A DNA stretch of 64,000 bases, from the NCBI RefSeq assembly GCF_036320965.1, contig NC_092262.1, forward strand, positions 5,027,087 to 5,091,086. Reading direction: 5' to 3'. Made by a program: the position numbers and the translations under genes. Of this stretch, positions 35,108 to 47,500 are shown piece by piece (positions within the stretch are counted from its first letter, which is position 1; each line of letters opens with the position of its first letter). A model generated the notes under the pieces. It did not search any database. It was given only the letters and a program-made list of their open reading frames with translations, and was not told where the DNA came from. Origin of the DNA: Panulirus ornatus (taxonomy: Eukaryota; Arthropoda; Malacostraca; Decapoda; Palinuridae).

Positions 35108-38100
35108 TGATAGTAGAGTGCGAGTATCAAGATGTATGTGAACTATCGTCTTTATTCCGGGAAACAACAGCATTCCTCAGTCTGCTTACTTACCTGCTTG
35201 GTCATGACGACGCATGGCTCACCGTCACATTTCATTTCATGATTTTCATAGTTTTAGAAGTCTATCAGGAAGGCTGCGTGCTCCTAGTACAGTCGTGTTG
35301 TGTCGCCTGAATAATACTGTCACTGGGACGGGGATTAGAAAATTGTGGAAGGAAAAAGAAAGAAACAAGTAGCACATGAGAAAGAGAAGGGGGCAGTATG
35401 AAAAGAAATAACAAGTAAGAGATGTAGTTATAAACGAGACAGAACAAAATGGTAGAGTCATAAAGAAAAAGAACTGAAGTAAACAAGGAAGATAATGAGG
35501 TGTGACATTAGAAACATGATAAACGAAGGAAAGAAAAAATAAGAGGAATCAAGGAAGATAGTAAGAGCAGTTGGGGAGATAATGAGATACACAGCATCAT
35601 GTGATGGGTTGACAGACCTGTCTGACAGCAAATATGACAGATAATGTCATCCCTCACTGGCAGGTTGTAGTGATAGGAAGGTAGGTAGGGAACCACTGCA
35701 GTGTTGGTGATACAGTGGGGCACTTGTGAGGCTGTAAGGTTGTGGTGTTTGTGATGCTGAAGGGCATTGATGTGGTAGTAATAGTAAGGTTGTGGTGTTT
35801 GTGATGCTGGAGGGCACTGATGTGGTAGTAATAGTAATAGGGACACTAATGACACAGAAAGGTCACGGGGCTTACTTCAACGACTACTGTAACTGGTCGT
35901 GGGTGGATGAGTTCCGGGACTTCGTGTACAACTCCTCAGCTGCCGCTCTTGCTGCTCGCTTCATGAGGTCCTCACAGGTCTCCTTCTACCACGAGCACGT
36001 CCTCAACAAGGAGCCTGGCACCACAAAGTGCACCCCCTGGCACCACGACCAGTCCTACTACCCCATCGATGGCGAGAAGGTGTGTCTTGCTCTCGTATAT
36101 TGATGAGACATGGTGGGCCATATGGTAAGGTTGGTAAGTTAGAATTCTGATTCACTTACGTTTATAGGAAGCTAAAGTAACAAGTACTTAACGTAACCAG
36201 GATCACAACATATATGAAAGGCCTCCTCAAGTACCAGAATCTTGGTGTATGTTATAATTTGGTTATACTTTGTAGAGGCGGACCAAACTTTGATCCAAGA
36301 CTGATGAACCTCTCACATGGCGATGTAGGTTTGCTCCCTGTGGATGCCGGTGGATTCTGTCGCTAAAGAAACCTGTGTTAAGTTCGTGGCCGGGTCGCAC
36401 CTGTGGCCAAAGTGGTTCATCCCGCGCAAGTTTGCCTCGGAGTGTAACTACCCGCTGCACGACTCTCGTGAGAAGCCACAGGACGGACATCGCCTGTACT
36501 ACGATGTTCCCGTTGAGGAGATCGAGGCCGACAAGTGGCCAATACTGCAATGGCAGTGTGAGGTGAGCCAACAACCTTCAACACTTGCTACACTTGTCCT
36601 GATAACATCAATGTTCTGGTTGTATAAGCGTCGGTGTTATGTTGACTACGGTTAACAAGATTTTTAGTAAAGATGTCTGTTTAATGTTATCTACAGCGAA
36701 ATGATTTAGTTTTCATCATCTGAAGTTCGGGTTCACATGGGTATAAGCAAGGCATTTTGAGTTCCATCATCACACTCTTTACTCGGGAATATTGTTGTAT
36801 TGTTTCTAACATGAGAACAGATTATCTTTATCAGAATGTATGATATCGTATCAAGACATTATCTGATACAGTAATTTCATGTTGTAACGTTTTCTGACAT
36901 TGTCGTACACCGGTGTGGTGTTATGGTCGGGCACCTGCTGAGGTGTTGCTACCCTTGCTAACCCTCCAAACCGGGAAGAGTTGTCATCTATCATGTTAAA
37001 ATATGGACTTGGTATAGTGGTAAACTCTGATTGAAGGACATCACAGAAATAACATGAATTTTGTAGGAAACTCATATGGGTGGGCCTCCACAAAGGGAAC
37101 GATGACTTGATATGTTATTGATTACTCCTGCAGTAATGAATTATGATGGTGGGAAAGACTATGATGATTTAGGAATATGTGGCATAAAAGTGATATAATT
37201 CTAGTATTTAACGGAACCAATGAAAACCTCGCATAAGTTTCTAGTAATTTCAAATACTCGTTTGACAGTAGCCGAGATCATCACACCCATTTATCACTTG
37301 TCATTCTCAACGTAATATTATATTACACATTCCTCTTGTCCAAATAACGAGTCCAATCATATACATTTATCACTTGTCATTCTCAACGTAATATCATATT
37401 ACACATTCCTCTTGTCTAAATAACGAGTCCAATCATATACATTTACTTCACATCCACAAGTTATTTCTGTGGTGCCCCTAAACTGGAACATTACAGAAAT
37501 GTCTTCTCACCAGTGTGATGCCTCTATTTTCCACTGATACTTCCTGCCACAGTCATAGATAGTCGCCGATAAGATGGGATCTTTCTTCTGCTGTATGTAG
37601 ACTACTGCTGACACTGTATAACAGTAGATCATGAGACACAAGGAACAACCAGGAACAATGTAAAGATACGAGTTAATAACTGAGGCCATCCATGTTGCTC
37701 CATACATAGTATATTACGTGTTCTATGTACAAACACTGTTTGTATTGTATCATTATGGGAATATTATGTGTGCATGATGTCGTGGCCTCATCTGATCATG
37801 TTTATCTAGATAAGAAGTTATTAAATCCGTGATTTCTGTCGTGTGTGTCGGGATGTGACAGCCAGGAGACGTAGTCGTGTTTCACATGAAGACGCTGCAC
37901 GGTGCTGACGGTAACAACTCCACCTCCCAGCGCCGGGTCCTCTCCACTCGCTGGCTCGGTACGTCTATTCACTGACTCATTCGACTTGTGTGTGTGCTCC
38001 TGAGAATTAAGTGTTAGCATTTTTGTTTGTATCTGACAAAGAGAAGCATTGCCGAGTTTATGATCTACTTATCTAGAAATAAGATATAAGACCAAAAGTC

Positions 38101-38483
38101 TAACATTAGGGAGTTTGAGACCAAAAGTCTAACATTAGAGAGTTTTAACTTTGACGTTAATCTTGACCTGAGTGAAGGCTCAGAATGCTGGATGAAAATG
38201 AAGATTGATAGTGTGTAGAACTAAAGGTTCAGGGGCTGGACCAGGGTGAAGGGTTGGAGTTTAATGGCAGAGATAAGGTTGTGCGTGCAGGAGTAGGGTG
38301 AAGGTTCACACTGCAGGGAGGGCTAGGCTGCTGTAGACTCTGACTAGAACGCTTTGCTCCCCAGGCGACGACGCTGTGGTAGCCACCCGCCCGTGGGACG
38401 TGTCACCTCCCATCACTGGCGGCCTCAAGCCTGGCCAGCGAGCTGTGTGTGATACCTTCCCACTCGTCTACACCCGCCGCTAA
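34785..38483 (+). CDS. Phytanoyl-CoA dioxygenase (PhyH) family oxygenase, complete
   Basis: Five coding exons: 34785-34946, 35858-36079, 36329-36562, 37862-37958 and 38365-38483 (TAA), all GT-AG and in phase, giving 277 residues. Fe(II)/2-oxoglutarate-dependent oxygenases of this family hydroxylate fatty acyl-CoA or small molecules. The metal triad is visible: His116-x-Asp118 in TPWHHDQSYYP (exon 2) and His219 in FHMKTLHGADGN (exon 4). Arg230 or Arg231 in QRRVLSTRW is the likely 2-oxoglutarate anchor. VCSLWMPVD and FVAGSHLWPKWF are typical core strands. The N-terminal DALVEQYERDGAVVVRQVF is the usual entry helix. No PTS1 tripeptide is seen (C-terminus YTRR), so peroxisomal targeting is not supported. 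The acceptor at 34750 suggests an upstream 5' UTR exon. The substrate is unknown. Confidence 0.93.
35027..35102. repeat. (GA)n microsatellite in intron 1 of the dioxygenase gene
   Basis: About 38 GA units, 80 bp after the exon-1 donor. It is complementary to the (TC)n tract at 33817-33914. Confidence 0.95.
37285..37445. repeat. ~77-bp direct duplication in dioxygenase intron 3
   Basis: Two near-identical copies of a segment containing ATTTATCACTTGTCATTCTC and AACGAGTCCAATCATATA. Confidence 0.85.
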
Positions 38484-38612
38484 CACCCTGCCTGCCTGCC
38501 TGCCAGGAACACCTCTCCGTTCATCCTCGCCTGTTCCCAAGGTCCTCCAGTGGTAAACACTTCAGTAATAACCTCCCGCTCGGCTGTATCGGCCACAAAG
38601 ATCTTTCTAACT

Positions 38613-38790
38613 ATTAACCAGACTGGCCTCCGCCTACAGTCTATCATATTAACCAGACTGGCCTCCGCCTACAGTCTATCATATTAACCAGACTGGCCTC
38701 CGCCTACAGTCTATCATATTAACTAGACTGGCTTCCGCCTACAGTCTATTGTATTAAGCAGACTGGCTTCCGCCTACAGTCTATTGTATT
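38613..38790. repeat. 35-bp tandem array in the dioxygenase 3' UTR region
   Basis: Five copies of ATTAACCAGACTGGCCTCCG plus CCTACAGTCTATCAT, starting 130 bp after the stop codon; the last two copies are more diverged. Confidence 0.9.
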
Positions 38791-39254
38791 CCATATCAGC
38801 AGGTAATTCGAAGACTTCTACAGTAAATATACATTTGTATTAGTTTCCATTGTATACGTTAAAGTGTTACGTATATAAGTATAATCGAAAATCATTGCTC
38901 ATGTAAAGTGAAGTTTGACATGTAATGATATGCAAGATATTTTCTTGAGGTTTGGGTTCAGATATTAGAAATTTTATCAATGCAAGAACACAGTGTCTTT
39001 ATGTTCTCAGAGAATGCCATTACATTAAGCAGTACATTAAATATATCTTGAGGCCATGTTTTATAACTTGTGCCATCCTACCTATGGTGAAGAACCTGGC
39101 TTTGCTAGTAGACGATAAAGCATTTGATAAATATCTGTTGAGTATTTCTATACTCTCACCAGAGATGGTATCAGTGTGGTACACTCCAGTACTGTGGTGT
39201 GGTACTGGTGGAGAACAACCAGAAGGGTTTGTAAATCAATATAGTTACTGAGGT

Positions 39255-39445
39255 CATGTCATGTAACTCTGGTACTAACTACCTTATCAACAGCTAAGTC
39301 TGGTACTAACTACCTTATCAACAGCTAAGTCTGGTACTAACTACCTTATCAACAGCTAAGTCTGGTACTAACTACCTTATCAACAGCTAAGTCTGGTATT
39401 AACTACCTTATCAACAGCTAAGTCTGGTACTAACTACCTTATCGA
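39255..39445. repeat. 31-bp tandem array
   Basis: Six copies of GGTACTAACTACCTTATCAA plus CAGCTAAGTCT. Confidence 0.9.
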
Positions 39446-39524
39446 CTCTAACCCAAGACTGAGGCAACACTATCACCTGCCTAGTTAGCCCTATTATTTC
39501 CTGTCTGGTGAGTCCACAACATAC

Positions 39525-39985
39525 TCAGTACCTGGTACTGACTGTACCTACCACAACATAGTACCTGGTACTGACTGTACCTACCACAACATAGTACCTG
39601 GTACTGACCGTACCTACCACAACATAGTACCTGGTACTGACTGTACCTACCACAACATAGTACCTGGTACTGACTGTACCTACCACAACATAGTACCTGG
39701 TACTGACCGTACCTACCACAACATAGTACCTGGTACTGACTGTACCTACCACAACATAGTACCTGGTACTGACTGTACCTACCACAACATAGTACCTGGT
39801 ACTGACTGTACCTACCACAACATAGTACCTGGTACTGACCGTACCTACCACAACATAGTACCTGGTACTGACTGTACCTACCACAACATAGTACCTGGTA
39901 CTGACTGTACCTACCACAACATAGTACCTGGTACTGACCGTACCTACCACAACATAGTACCTGGTACTGACTGTACCTACCATTA
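39525..39985. repeat. 33-bp tandem array, about 14 copies
   Basis: Unit TACCTGGTACTGACTGTACC plus TACCACAACATAG, very homogeneous, differing mainly at one T/C position. Its minus strand is open for 162 codons because 33 is divisible by three. Confidence 0.93.
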
Positions 39986-40273
39986 GAGCCTCAACAAGTG
40001 CGGTATTCATCATTATACCAGGTGGGAACGTATATGGTGTTGATGGTTCCAGCTTGAACTGGACGACCTAAAGACCCTAAGAGTTGATAGGCCTAACTAT
40101 GGCTCAGTCAACCTCGCCAGCCACCAACAATGTATTGTCTTCACCTACCACACTGCCTGCATACACAACCTCGCCAGCCACCAACAATGTATTGTCTTCA
40201 CCTACCACACTGCCTGCATACACAACCTCACCGGTAACTCTCTATCCTCGAAGTGTAATCTTAAGACTCCTTG

Positions 40274-40274
<1 letters not shown>

Positions 40275-40311
<37 letters not shown>

Positions 40312-40556
40312 GCGCGAGCACACATACACACACATGCGCGCACACACACACACATGCGCGCGCACACTACACACACACACACACACACACATGCGTGAGC
40401 ACACATACACACACATGCGCGCGCACACACACACACATGCGCGCGCACACAACACACACACACACACACACACACATGCGTGAGCACACATACACACACA
40501 TGCGCGCGCACACACACACACATGCGCGCGCACACAACACACACACACACACACAC
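40275..40556. repeat. CA-rich array with GCGCGC blocks
   Basis: Alternating pyrimidine-purine sequence over about 280 bp: CA runs interrupted by ATGCGCGCGCAC and ATGCGTGAGCACACAT modules. Confidence 0.92.
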
Positions 40557-40731
40557 TGGAGCCCTACAGGTATTAGATCTATATTAGTTTATTTTTAGCT
40601 TTCACTCCTGGCGCGGAGATATCAGGTCTAGAAGTGAGGCCAAGTGAGTCAATGGTCGTGCATTATTGAGAGCCCCCCCCCCCCCCCACATGCAGACGTC
40701 ATGGTCCTGCTGGCTGGATCAGGCCAAACAC

Positions 40732-40740
<9 letters not shown>

Positions 40741-40762
<22 letters not shown>

Positions 40763-42561
40763 GATATGGTTGTCTCTGTACTCAGGTTAGGTTACTGGGA
40801 GGAAGGTAGTACTCCTTTAGTTTCCTCATGTAAGATCCTGTCGTGCGACCCTGACAGTAGCTGTGGACACAGGTGTTGTGGCACCACTCTCTATCAAGAC
40901 GGTCAACCTTACCATCTGCTGCCGTCTACTGACACCCAGACACCTTCTGTATATACACCTCCTCCAGCCGTCGGGTGGTGAACATGACTGTCTACACTCA
41001 CTGCTTACACAAACCCGAGTTGACAGGGTCTCTGTCCTGTTAACATCTTCGTAGACAGATATATTGGGCTCTTTGAGATGACGTCTTCATGAGGAGACAG
41101 ACAGACAGACAGAGAGACAGACAATATAGTTATGAGGATCTCCTCAGCCAGACCCAACGGTCGGTCTGTCGAATGATTGTATTGACCATACAGGGAGGGA
41201 GGAACTGTGTCAATATGGTCACCATAGTTTAGGCTTATATGAACATGGTGTACGTGGAACGGACGGTGTTGTGATCACGTACGTGGCATCATCGACCAAT
41301 ATGTTAAATGTGTGTGAGTTGTTGTCCATGTGGAGGGTAAGGTTGCCTCAGCCGACATCGATCTACCGTACGTACACCTCAGTGACTGAGGCAGGTCACA
41401 CGCCAGCCATCCCTGCTGGCCGGCCACCCACCTCCTGACCATGACGAAGCTCTCGTTATCATTCATACCCTTGACGATTGGTAGGGCTGTTAGCCACTCC
41501 CCGAACCATGGTAGAGCTGACAACCATGACCTCTCCTGCCCATAGTGGAGTACCATGACTTACCTCTAATGAGTAAGCCTACATTATACACGTTACTACT
41601 GCTTAACCATTAATTAAGAACATCTCACAATTAGTTCATAAAGAACATATCACATTTACTTCATGCAGTTTCTCTCTCAGACCCAGTTTGTCCCTCAGCT
41701 GAGGTGGTGGTTTATATAAACCGTTATTGTTAGCTGTTGGTGTCTGCATCCAGATACATGGGCTCTGCTGTGACTCATTAACATCCAGTACGAGCTTCCC
41801 CGTGAACACTCCTGTCATAAAGAACAGATACACAGTAAGAGTGTAGTGGTCTTAACATTACGACACCTGGAGGAAGTGTGTATGTGTGTGTGTGTGTGTG
41901 TGGCTTGATGTCGACACCGTTGGTGGCTGACAGGTCTGAACAACCAAGAAACCATCTTGGTCATGACCTAAGCTGTTGCTTGTCAGTTAATCATCCCACA
42001 TTCGTTATGTTCTGCCGTTATGAACATTAAGATTCACTGTTGGCAACACTCGTACATACAGGCACACGCTGCGTCCCCGGGAGCGCCTGTGCAGTACACT
42101 CACAACTGAATGGTCGTAATTTAGGCCTTATTGGATGACGTTGTGAGATGTGGCTGTATTACATTTTGTTATGTATGAAGAGGTCAATGGACATAGGTCA
42201 AATAGTGTTACAACACTGTCTTCACTATGCATGGCATGATCTTGGGTTGGGCACTGGCGTACATGTTAGGTTATAAATGAACCAACAAGGAACGATTGTA
42301 TTACTGATATATTTCTCTTAATTCAACTGAACTACTTTTGATTTGATTCATATTTGCTAAAATATATATGACTATTTTCCATAACAGTTACTACAGACTT
42401 GAACACAGTTATTACTTGGTCAAAAAATGGACGGTTACTTATCATGTTTGAACAATCCAGACTGCTCAAAACATATGCAGTTTGTACATGAAAGAAAAGT
42501 TTAGAAATCTTGAAAATACATATGATTATATCTCAGTAAAAGTAAAGTTTAAGACTGTCCC
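40741..42561. other. Intergenic, small simple repeats only
   Basis: A short (CA)n at 40733-40760, a (GACA)n stretch at 41096-41125 and a (GT)n at 41880-41902. No supported exon or element. Confidence 0.55.
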
Positions 42562-42699
<138 letters not shown>

Positions 42700-43179
42700 A
42701 CCTGGCCTTGATTAGGGTCTTCACTTTCCCGTCCCCCGTCCCCTCTCAGACATGACAACACAATAAGAACATTCTCTCAGGACTGTTGTGTGCACTGTTA
42801 CTCTCCCAATGTGTAACTATAATTAGCCCATATTTTCCCTCGTTTTAATTGCACTTCCCATACACAAGTTACCTGTCGTAGGGGTTAAGATCACGTCGAT
42901 TTTTTATCGCTCAATGATCTTTAAGTATCATATCATCTGCTGTATATTTGTTAGAATATGACCACTTTCCCTCAAATAAGAAAACGCCATAATTATACAC
43001 GTCAGAACCAAACTAGTCATGTAGCTTCAACAACTCATAACCAGGTACTTACAGGTCAAACGTGAACACATCTGCCTTAAGACAAAGACGTGTGTAACAT
43101 TGGAATGAATTCATTCATAAAACATCAGCAGGCCATCTTAATCGGAGGTGGGAGCGTCTAACATGATTTTGCAAGGAAT

Positions 43180-43533
43180 CAACAAAGGCCCATCCCTACC
43201 AGGGACCACCCAAAGCCCATCCCTATCAGGGACCACCCAAAGCCCATCCGTACTAGGGACCACCCAAGGCCCATCCCTACCAGGGACCACCCAAAGCCCA
43301 TCCCTACCAGGGACCACCCAAAGCCCATCCCTACCAGGGACCACCCAAAGCCCATCCCTACTAGGGACCACCCAAGGCCCATCGCTACCAGGGACCACCC
43401 AAAGCCCATCCCTACCAGGGACCACCCAAAGCCCATCCCTACCAGGGACCACCCAAAGCCCATCCCTACCAGGGACCACCCAAGGCCCATCCGTACCAGG
43501 GACCACCCAAGGCCCATCCCTACCAGGGACCAA
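43180..43533. repeat. 27-bp tandem array, about 13 copies
   Basis: Unit CCCATCCCTACCAGGGACCA plus CCCAAAG; open in several frames because of its length. Contains CCCT...AGGG short inverted repeats. Confidence 0.93.
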
Positions 43534-43774
43534 TTAGGGTTCATTAGCGTCGGGAAGAGTGAGTTATAAAATTAGTATGAGAAATGAGGTATGACACTTG
43601 ACTGCTCCTAATATTGTAAGTTACATGGATGTACACTGTACACTGTACATCATTATGATGTACTGCACAACAATAATGAGGTTCCTCACTATCTACAAGA
43701 TTATAACGGGAAGTTTACAAGTTTACTCTTACTGATAACCATATCATGTAACACTGACATTATTGTACAGACTC

Positions 43775-44500
43775 ATGACTAACATGTAACACTGACATGT
43801 TACTGCCTGAGGATTGTACCATGTAACACTGACATGTTACAGCCTGAGGATTGTACCATGTAACACTGACATGTTACAGTCTGATGATTGTACCATGTAA
43901 CACAGGTGACGGTACAGTCTGAGGATTGTACCATGTAACACTGACATGTTACAGTCTGAGGATTGTACCATGTAACACAGGTGACGGTACAGTCTGAGGA
44001 TTGTACCATGTAACACAGGTGACGGTACAGTCTGAGGATTGTACCATGTAACACTGACATGTTACAGTCTGAGGATTGTACCATGTAACACTGACATGTT
44101 ACAGCCTGAGGATTGTACCATGTAACACTGACATGTTACAGTCTGAGGATTGTACCATGTAACACTGACATGTTACAGTCTGAGGATTGTACCATGTAAC
44201 ACAGGTGACGGTACAGTCTGAGGATTGTACCATGTAACACAGGTGACGGTACAGTCTGAGGATTGTACCATGTAACACAGGTGACGGTACAGTCTGAGGA
44301 TTGTACCATGTAACACAGGTGACGGTACAGTCTGAGGATTGTACCATGTAACACAGGTGACGGTACAGTCTGAGGATTGTACCATGTAACACTGACATGT
44401 TACAGTCTGAGGATTGTACCATGTAACACAGGTGACGGTACAGTCTGAGGATTGTACCATGTAACACAGGTGACGGTACAGTCTGAGGATTGTACCATAC
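43775..44500. repeat. 37/38-bp tandem array with two unit types
   Basis: About 19 copies sharing GTCTGAGGATTGTACCATGT. One type continues AACACTGACATGTTACA (37 bp), the other AACACAGGTGACGGTACA (38 bp). The two types are mixed in runs. Confidence 0.93.
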
Positions 44501-44599
44501 GTACCATGTCGGCCACTATGGCTCTTAGTAAATAGTTTATTTATGACCACGTTCTGTGCAAGCATATGGTAATGAGGCGAAGGTCAAGAGAAGGGCAAG

Positions 44600-47500
44600 G
44601 AGAGTAAGGTCAGGAGGAGGGTAAGGTCAGGAGGAGGGTAAGGTCAGGAGGACGGTAAGGCCAGGAGGAGGGCAAGGTCAGGAGAAGGGTAAGGTCAGGA
44701 GGAGGGTAAGGTCAGGAGGAGGGTAAGGTCAGGAGGACGGTAAGGTCAGGAGGACGGTAAGGCCAGGAGGAGGGCAAGGTCAGGAGAAGGGTAAGGTCAG
44801 GAGGAGGGTAAGGGCCTGGCTAAGGTCAGGAGGAGGGTAAGGTCAGGAGGAGGGTAAGGGCCTGGCTAAGGTCAGGAGGAGGGTAAGGTTAGGAGGAGGG
44901 TAAGGGCCTGGCTAAGGTCAGGAGGAGGGTAAGGTTAGGAGGAGGGTAAGGTTAGGAGGAGGGTAAGGTCAGGAGGACGGTAAGGTCAGGAGGACGGTAA
45001 GGTCAGGAGGACGGTAAGGTCAGGAGGAGGGTAAGGTTAGGAGGAGGGTAAGGTCAGGAGGAGGGTAAGGTTAGGAGGAGGGTAAGGTCAGGAGGAGGGT
45101 AAGGTTAGGAGGAGGGTAAGGTTAGGAGGAGGGTAAGGTCAGGAGGAGGGTAAGGTTAGGAGGAGGGTAAGGTCAGGAGGACGGTAAGGTCAGGAGGACG
45201 GTAAGGTCAGGAGGACGGTAAGGTCAGGAGGACGGTAAGGTCAGGAGGACGGTAAGGTCAGGAGGACGGTAAGGTCAGGAGGACGGTAAGGTCAGGAGGA
45301 CGGTAAGGTCAGGAGGACGGTAAGGTCAGGAGGAGGGTAAGGTTAGGAGGAGGGTAAGGTTAGGAGGAGGGTAAGGGCCTGGCTAAGGTCAGGAGGAGGG
45401 TAAGGTCAGGAGGAGGGTAAGGTCAGGAGGACGGTAAGGTCAGGAGGACGGTAAGGTCAGGAGGACGGTAAGGTCAGGAGGACGGTAAGGTCAGGAGGAC
45501 GGTAAGGTCAGGAGGAGGTAAGGTCAGGAGGAGGGTAAGGTCAGGAGGACGGTAAGGTCAGGAGGACGGTAAGGTCAGGAGGACGGTAAGGTCAGGAGGA
45601 GGGTAAGGGCCTGGCTAAGGTCAGGAGGAGGGTAAGGTTAGGAGGAGGGTAAGGTCAGGAGGACGGTAAGGTCAGGAGGAGGGTAAGGTCAGGAGGACGG
45701 TAAGGTCAGGAGGAGGGTAAGGTCAGGAGGACGGTAAGGTCAGGAGGAGGGTAAGGTCAGGAGGACGGTAAGGTCAGGAGGACGGTAAGGTCAGGAGGAC
45801 GGTAAGGTCAGGAGGAGGGTAAGGTCAGGAGGACGGTAAGGTCAGGAGGAGGGTAAGGTCAGGAGGACGGTAAGGTCAGGAGGACGGTAAGGTCAGGAGG
45901 ACGGTAAGGTCAGGAGGACGGTAAGGTCAGGAGGACGGTAAGGTCAGGAGGAGGGTAAGGTTAGGAGGAGGGTAAGGTCAGGAGGACGGTAAGGTCAGGA
46001 GGAGGGTAAGGTCAGGAGGACGGTAAGGTCAGGAGGAGGGTAAGGTCAGGAGGACGGTAAGGTCAGGAGGAGGGTAAGGTTAGGAGGAGGGTAAGGTCAG
46101 GAGGAGGGTAAGGTCAGGAGGACGGTAAGGTCAGGAGGACGGTAAGGTCAGGAGGAGGGTAAGGTCAGGAGGACGGTAAGGTCAGGAGGAGGGTAAGGTT
46201 AGGAGGAGGGTAAGGGCCTGGCTAAGGTCAGGAGGAGGGTAAGGGCCTGGCTAAGGTCAGGAGGAGGGTAAGGTCAGGAGGACGGTAAGGTCAGGAGGAC
46301 GGTAAGGTCAGGAGGAGGGTAAGGTTAGGAGGAGGGTAAGGGCCTGGCTAAGGTCAGGAGGAGGGTAAGGGCCTGGCTAAGGTCAGGAGGAGGGTAAGGG
46401 CCTGGCTAAGGTCAGGAGGAGGGTAAGGTTAGGAGGAGGGTAAGGTCAGGAGGACGGTAAGGTCAGGAGGAGGGTAAGGTCAGGAGGAGGGTAAGGTCAG
46501 GAGGACGGTAAGGTCAGGAGGACGGTAAGGTCAGGAGGACGGTAAGGTCAGGAGGACGGTAAGGTCAGGAGGACGGTAAGGTCAGGAGGACGGTAAGGTC
46601 AGGAGGACGGTAAGGTCAGGAGGACGGTAAGGTCAGGAGGACGGTAAGGTCAGGAGGAGGGTAAGGTTAGGAGGAGGGTAAGGTCAGGAGGACGGTAAGG
46701 TCAGGAGGAGGGTAAGGTCAGGAGGACGGTAAGGTCAGGAGGACGGTAAGGTCAGGAGGAGGGTAAGGTCAGGAGGACGGTAAGGTCAGGAGGACGGTAA
46801 GGTCAGGAGGAGGGTAAGGTTAGGAGGAGGGTAAGGTTAGGAGGAGGGTAAGGTCAGGAGGAGGGTAAGGTTAGGAGGAGGGTAAGGTTAGGAGGAGGGT
46901 AAGGTCAGGAGGACGGTAAGGTCAGGAGGACGGTAAGGTCAGGAGGAGGGTAAGGTCAGGAGGACGGTAAGGTCAGGAGGACGGTAAGGTCAGGAGGAGG
47001 GTAAGGTTAGGAGGAGGGTAAGGTCAGGAGGACGGTAAGGTCAGGAGGAGGGTAAGGTCAGGAGGACGGTAAGGTCAGGAGGACGGTAAGGTCAGGAGGA
47101 GGGTAAGGTTAGGAGGAGGGTAAGGTTAGGAGGAGGGTAAGGTCAGGAGGAGGTAAGGTCAGGAGGACGGTAAGGTCAGGAGGACGGTAAGGTCAGGAGG
47201 AGGGTAAGGTTAGGAGGAGGGTAAGGGCCTGGCTAAGGTCAGGAGGAGGGTAAGGTCAGGAGGACGGTAAGGTCAGGAGGACGGTAAGGTCAGGAGGACG
47301 GTAAGGTCAGGAGGACGGTAAGGTCAGGAGGACGGTAAGGTCAGGAGGAGGGTAAGGTCAGGAGGACGGTAAGGTCAGGAGGAGGGTAAGGTCAGGAGGA
47401 CGGTAAGGTCAGGAGGACGGTAAGGTCAGGAGGACGGTAAGGTCAGGAGGAGGGTAAGGTCAGGAGGACGGTAAGGTCAGGAGGAGGGTAAGGTCAGGAG

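Noticed and set aside
38952..39251. Plus-strand frame after the dioxygenase gene with a KAFDKYLLS-like stretch
   Set aside because: A possible eroded RT remnant, but too weak and too short to call.
39525..40013. 162-codon minus-strand frame of an 11-residue repeat
   Set aside because: Same artefact of a 33-bp tandem unit.
43138..43544. Repeat proteins on both strands
   Set aside because: 27-bp tandem unit open in several frames; no other coding signal.
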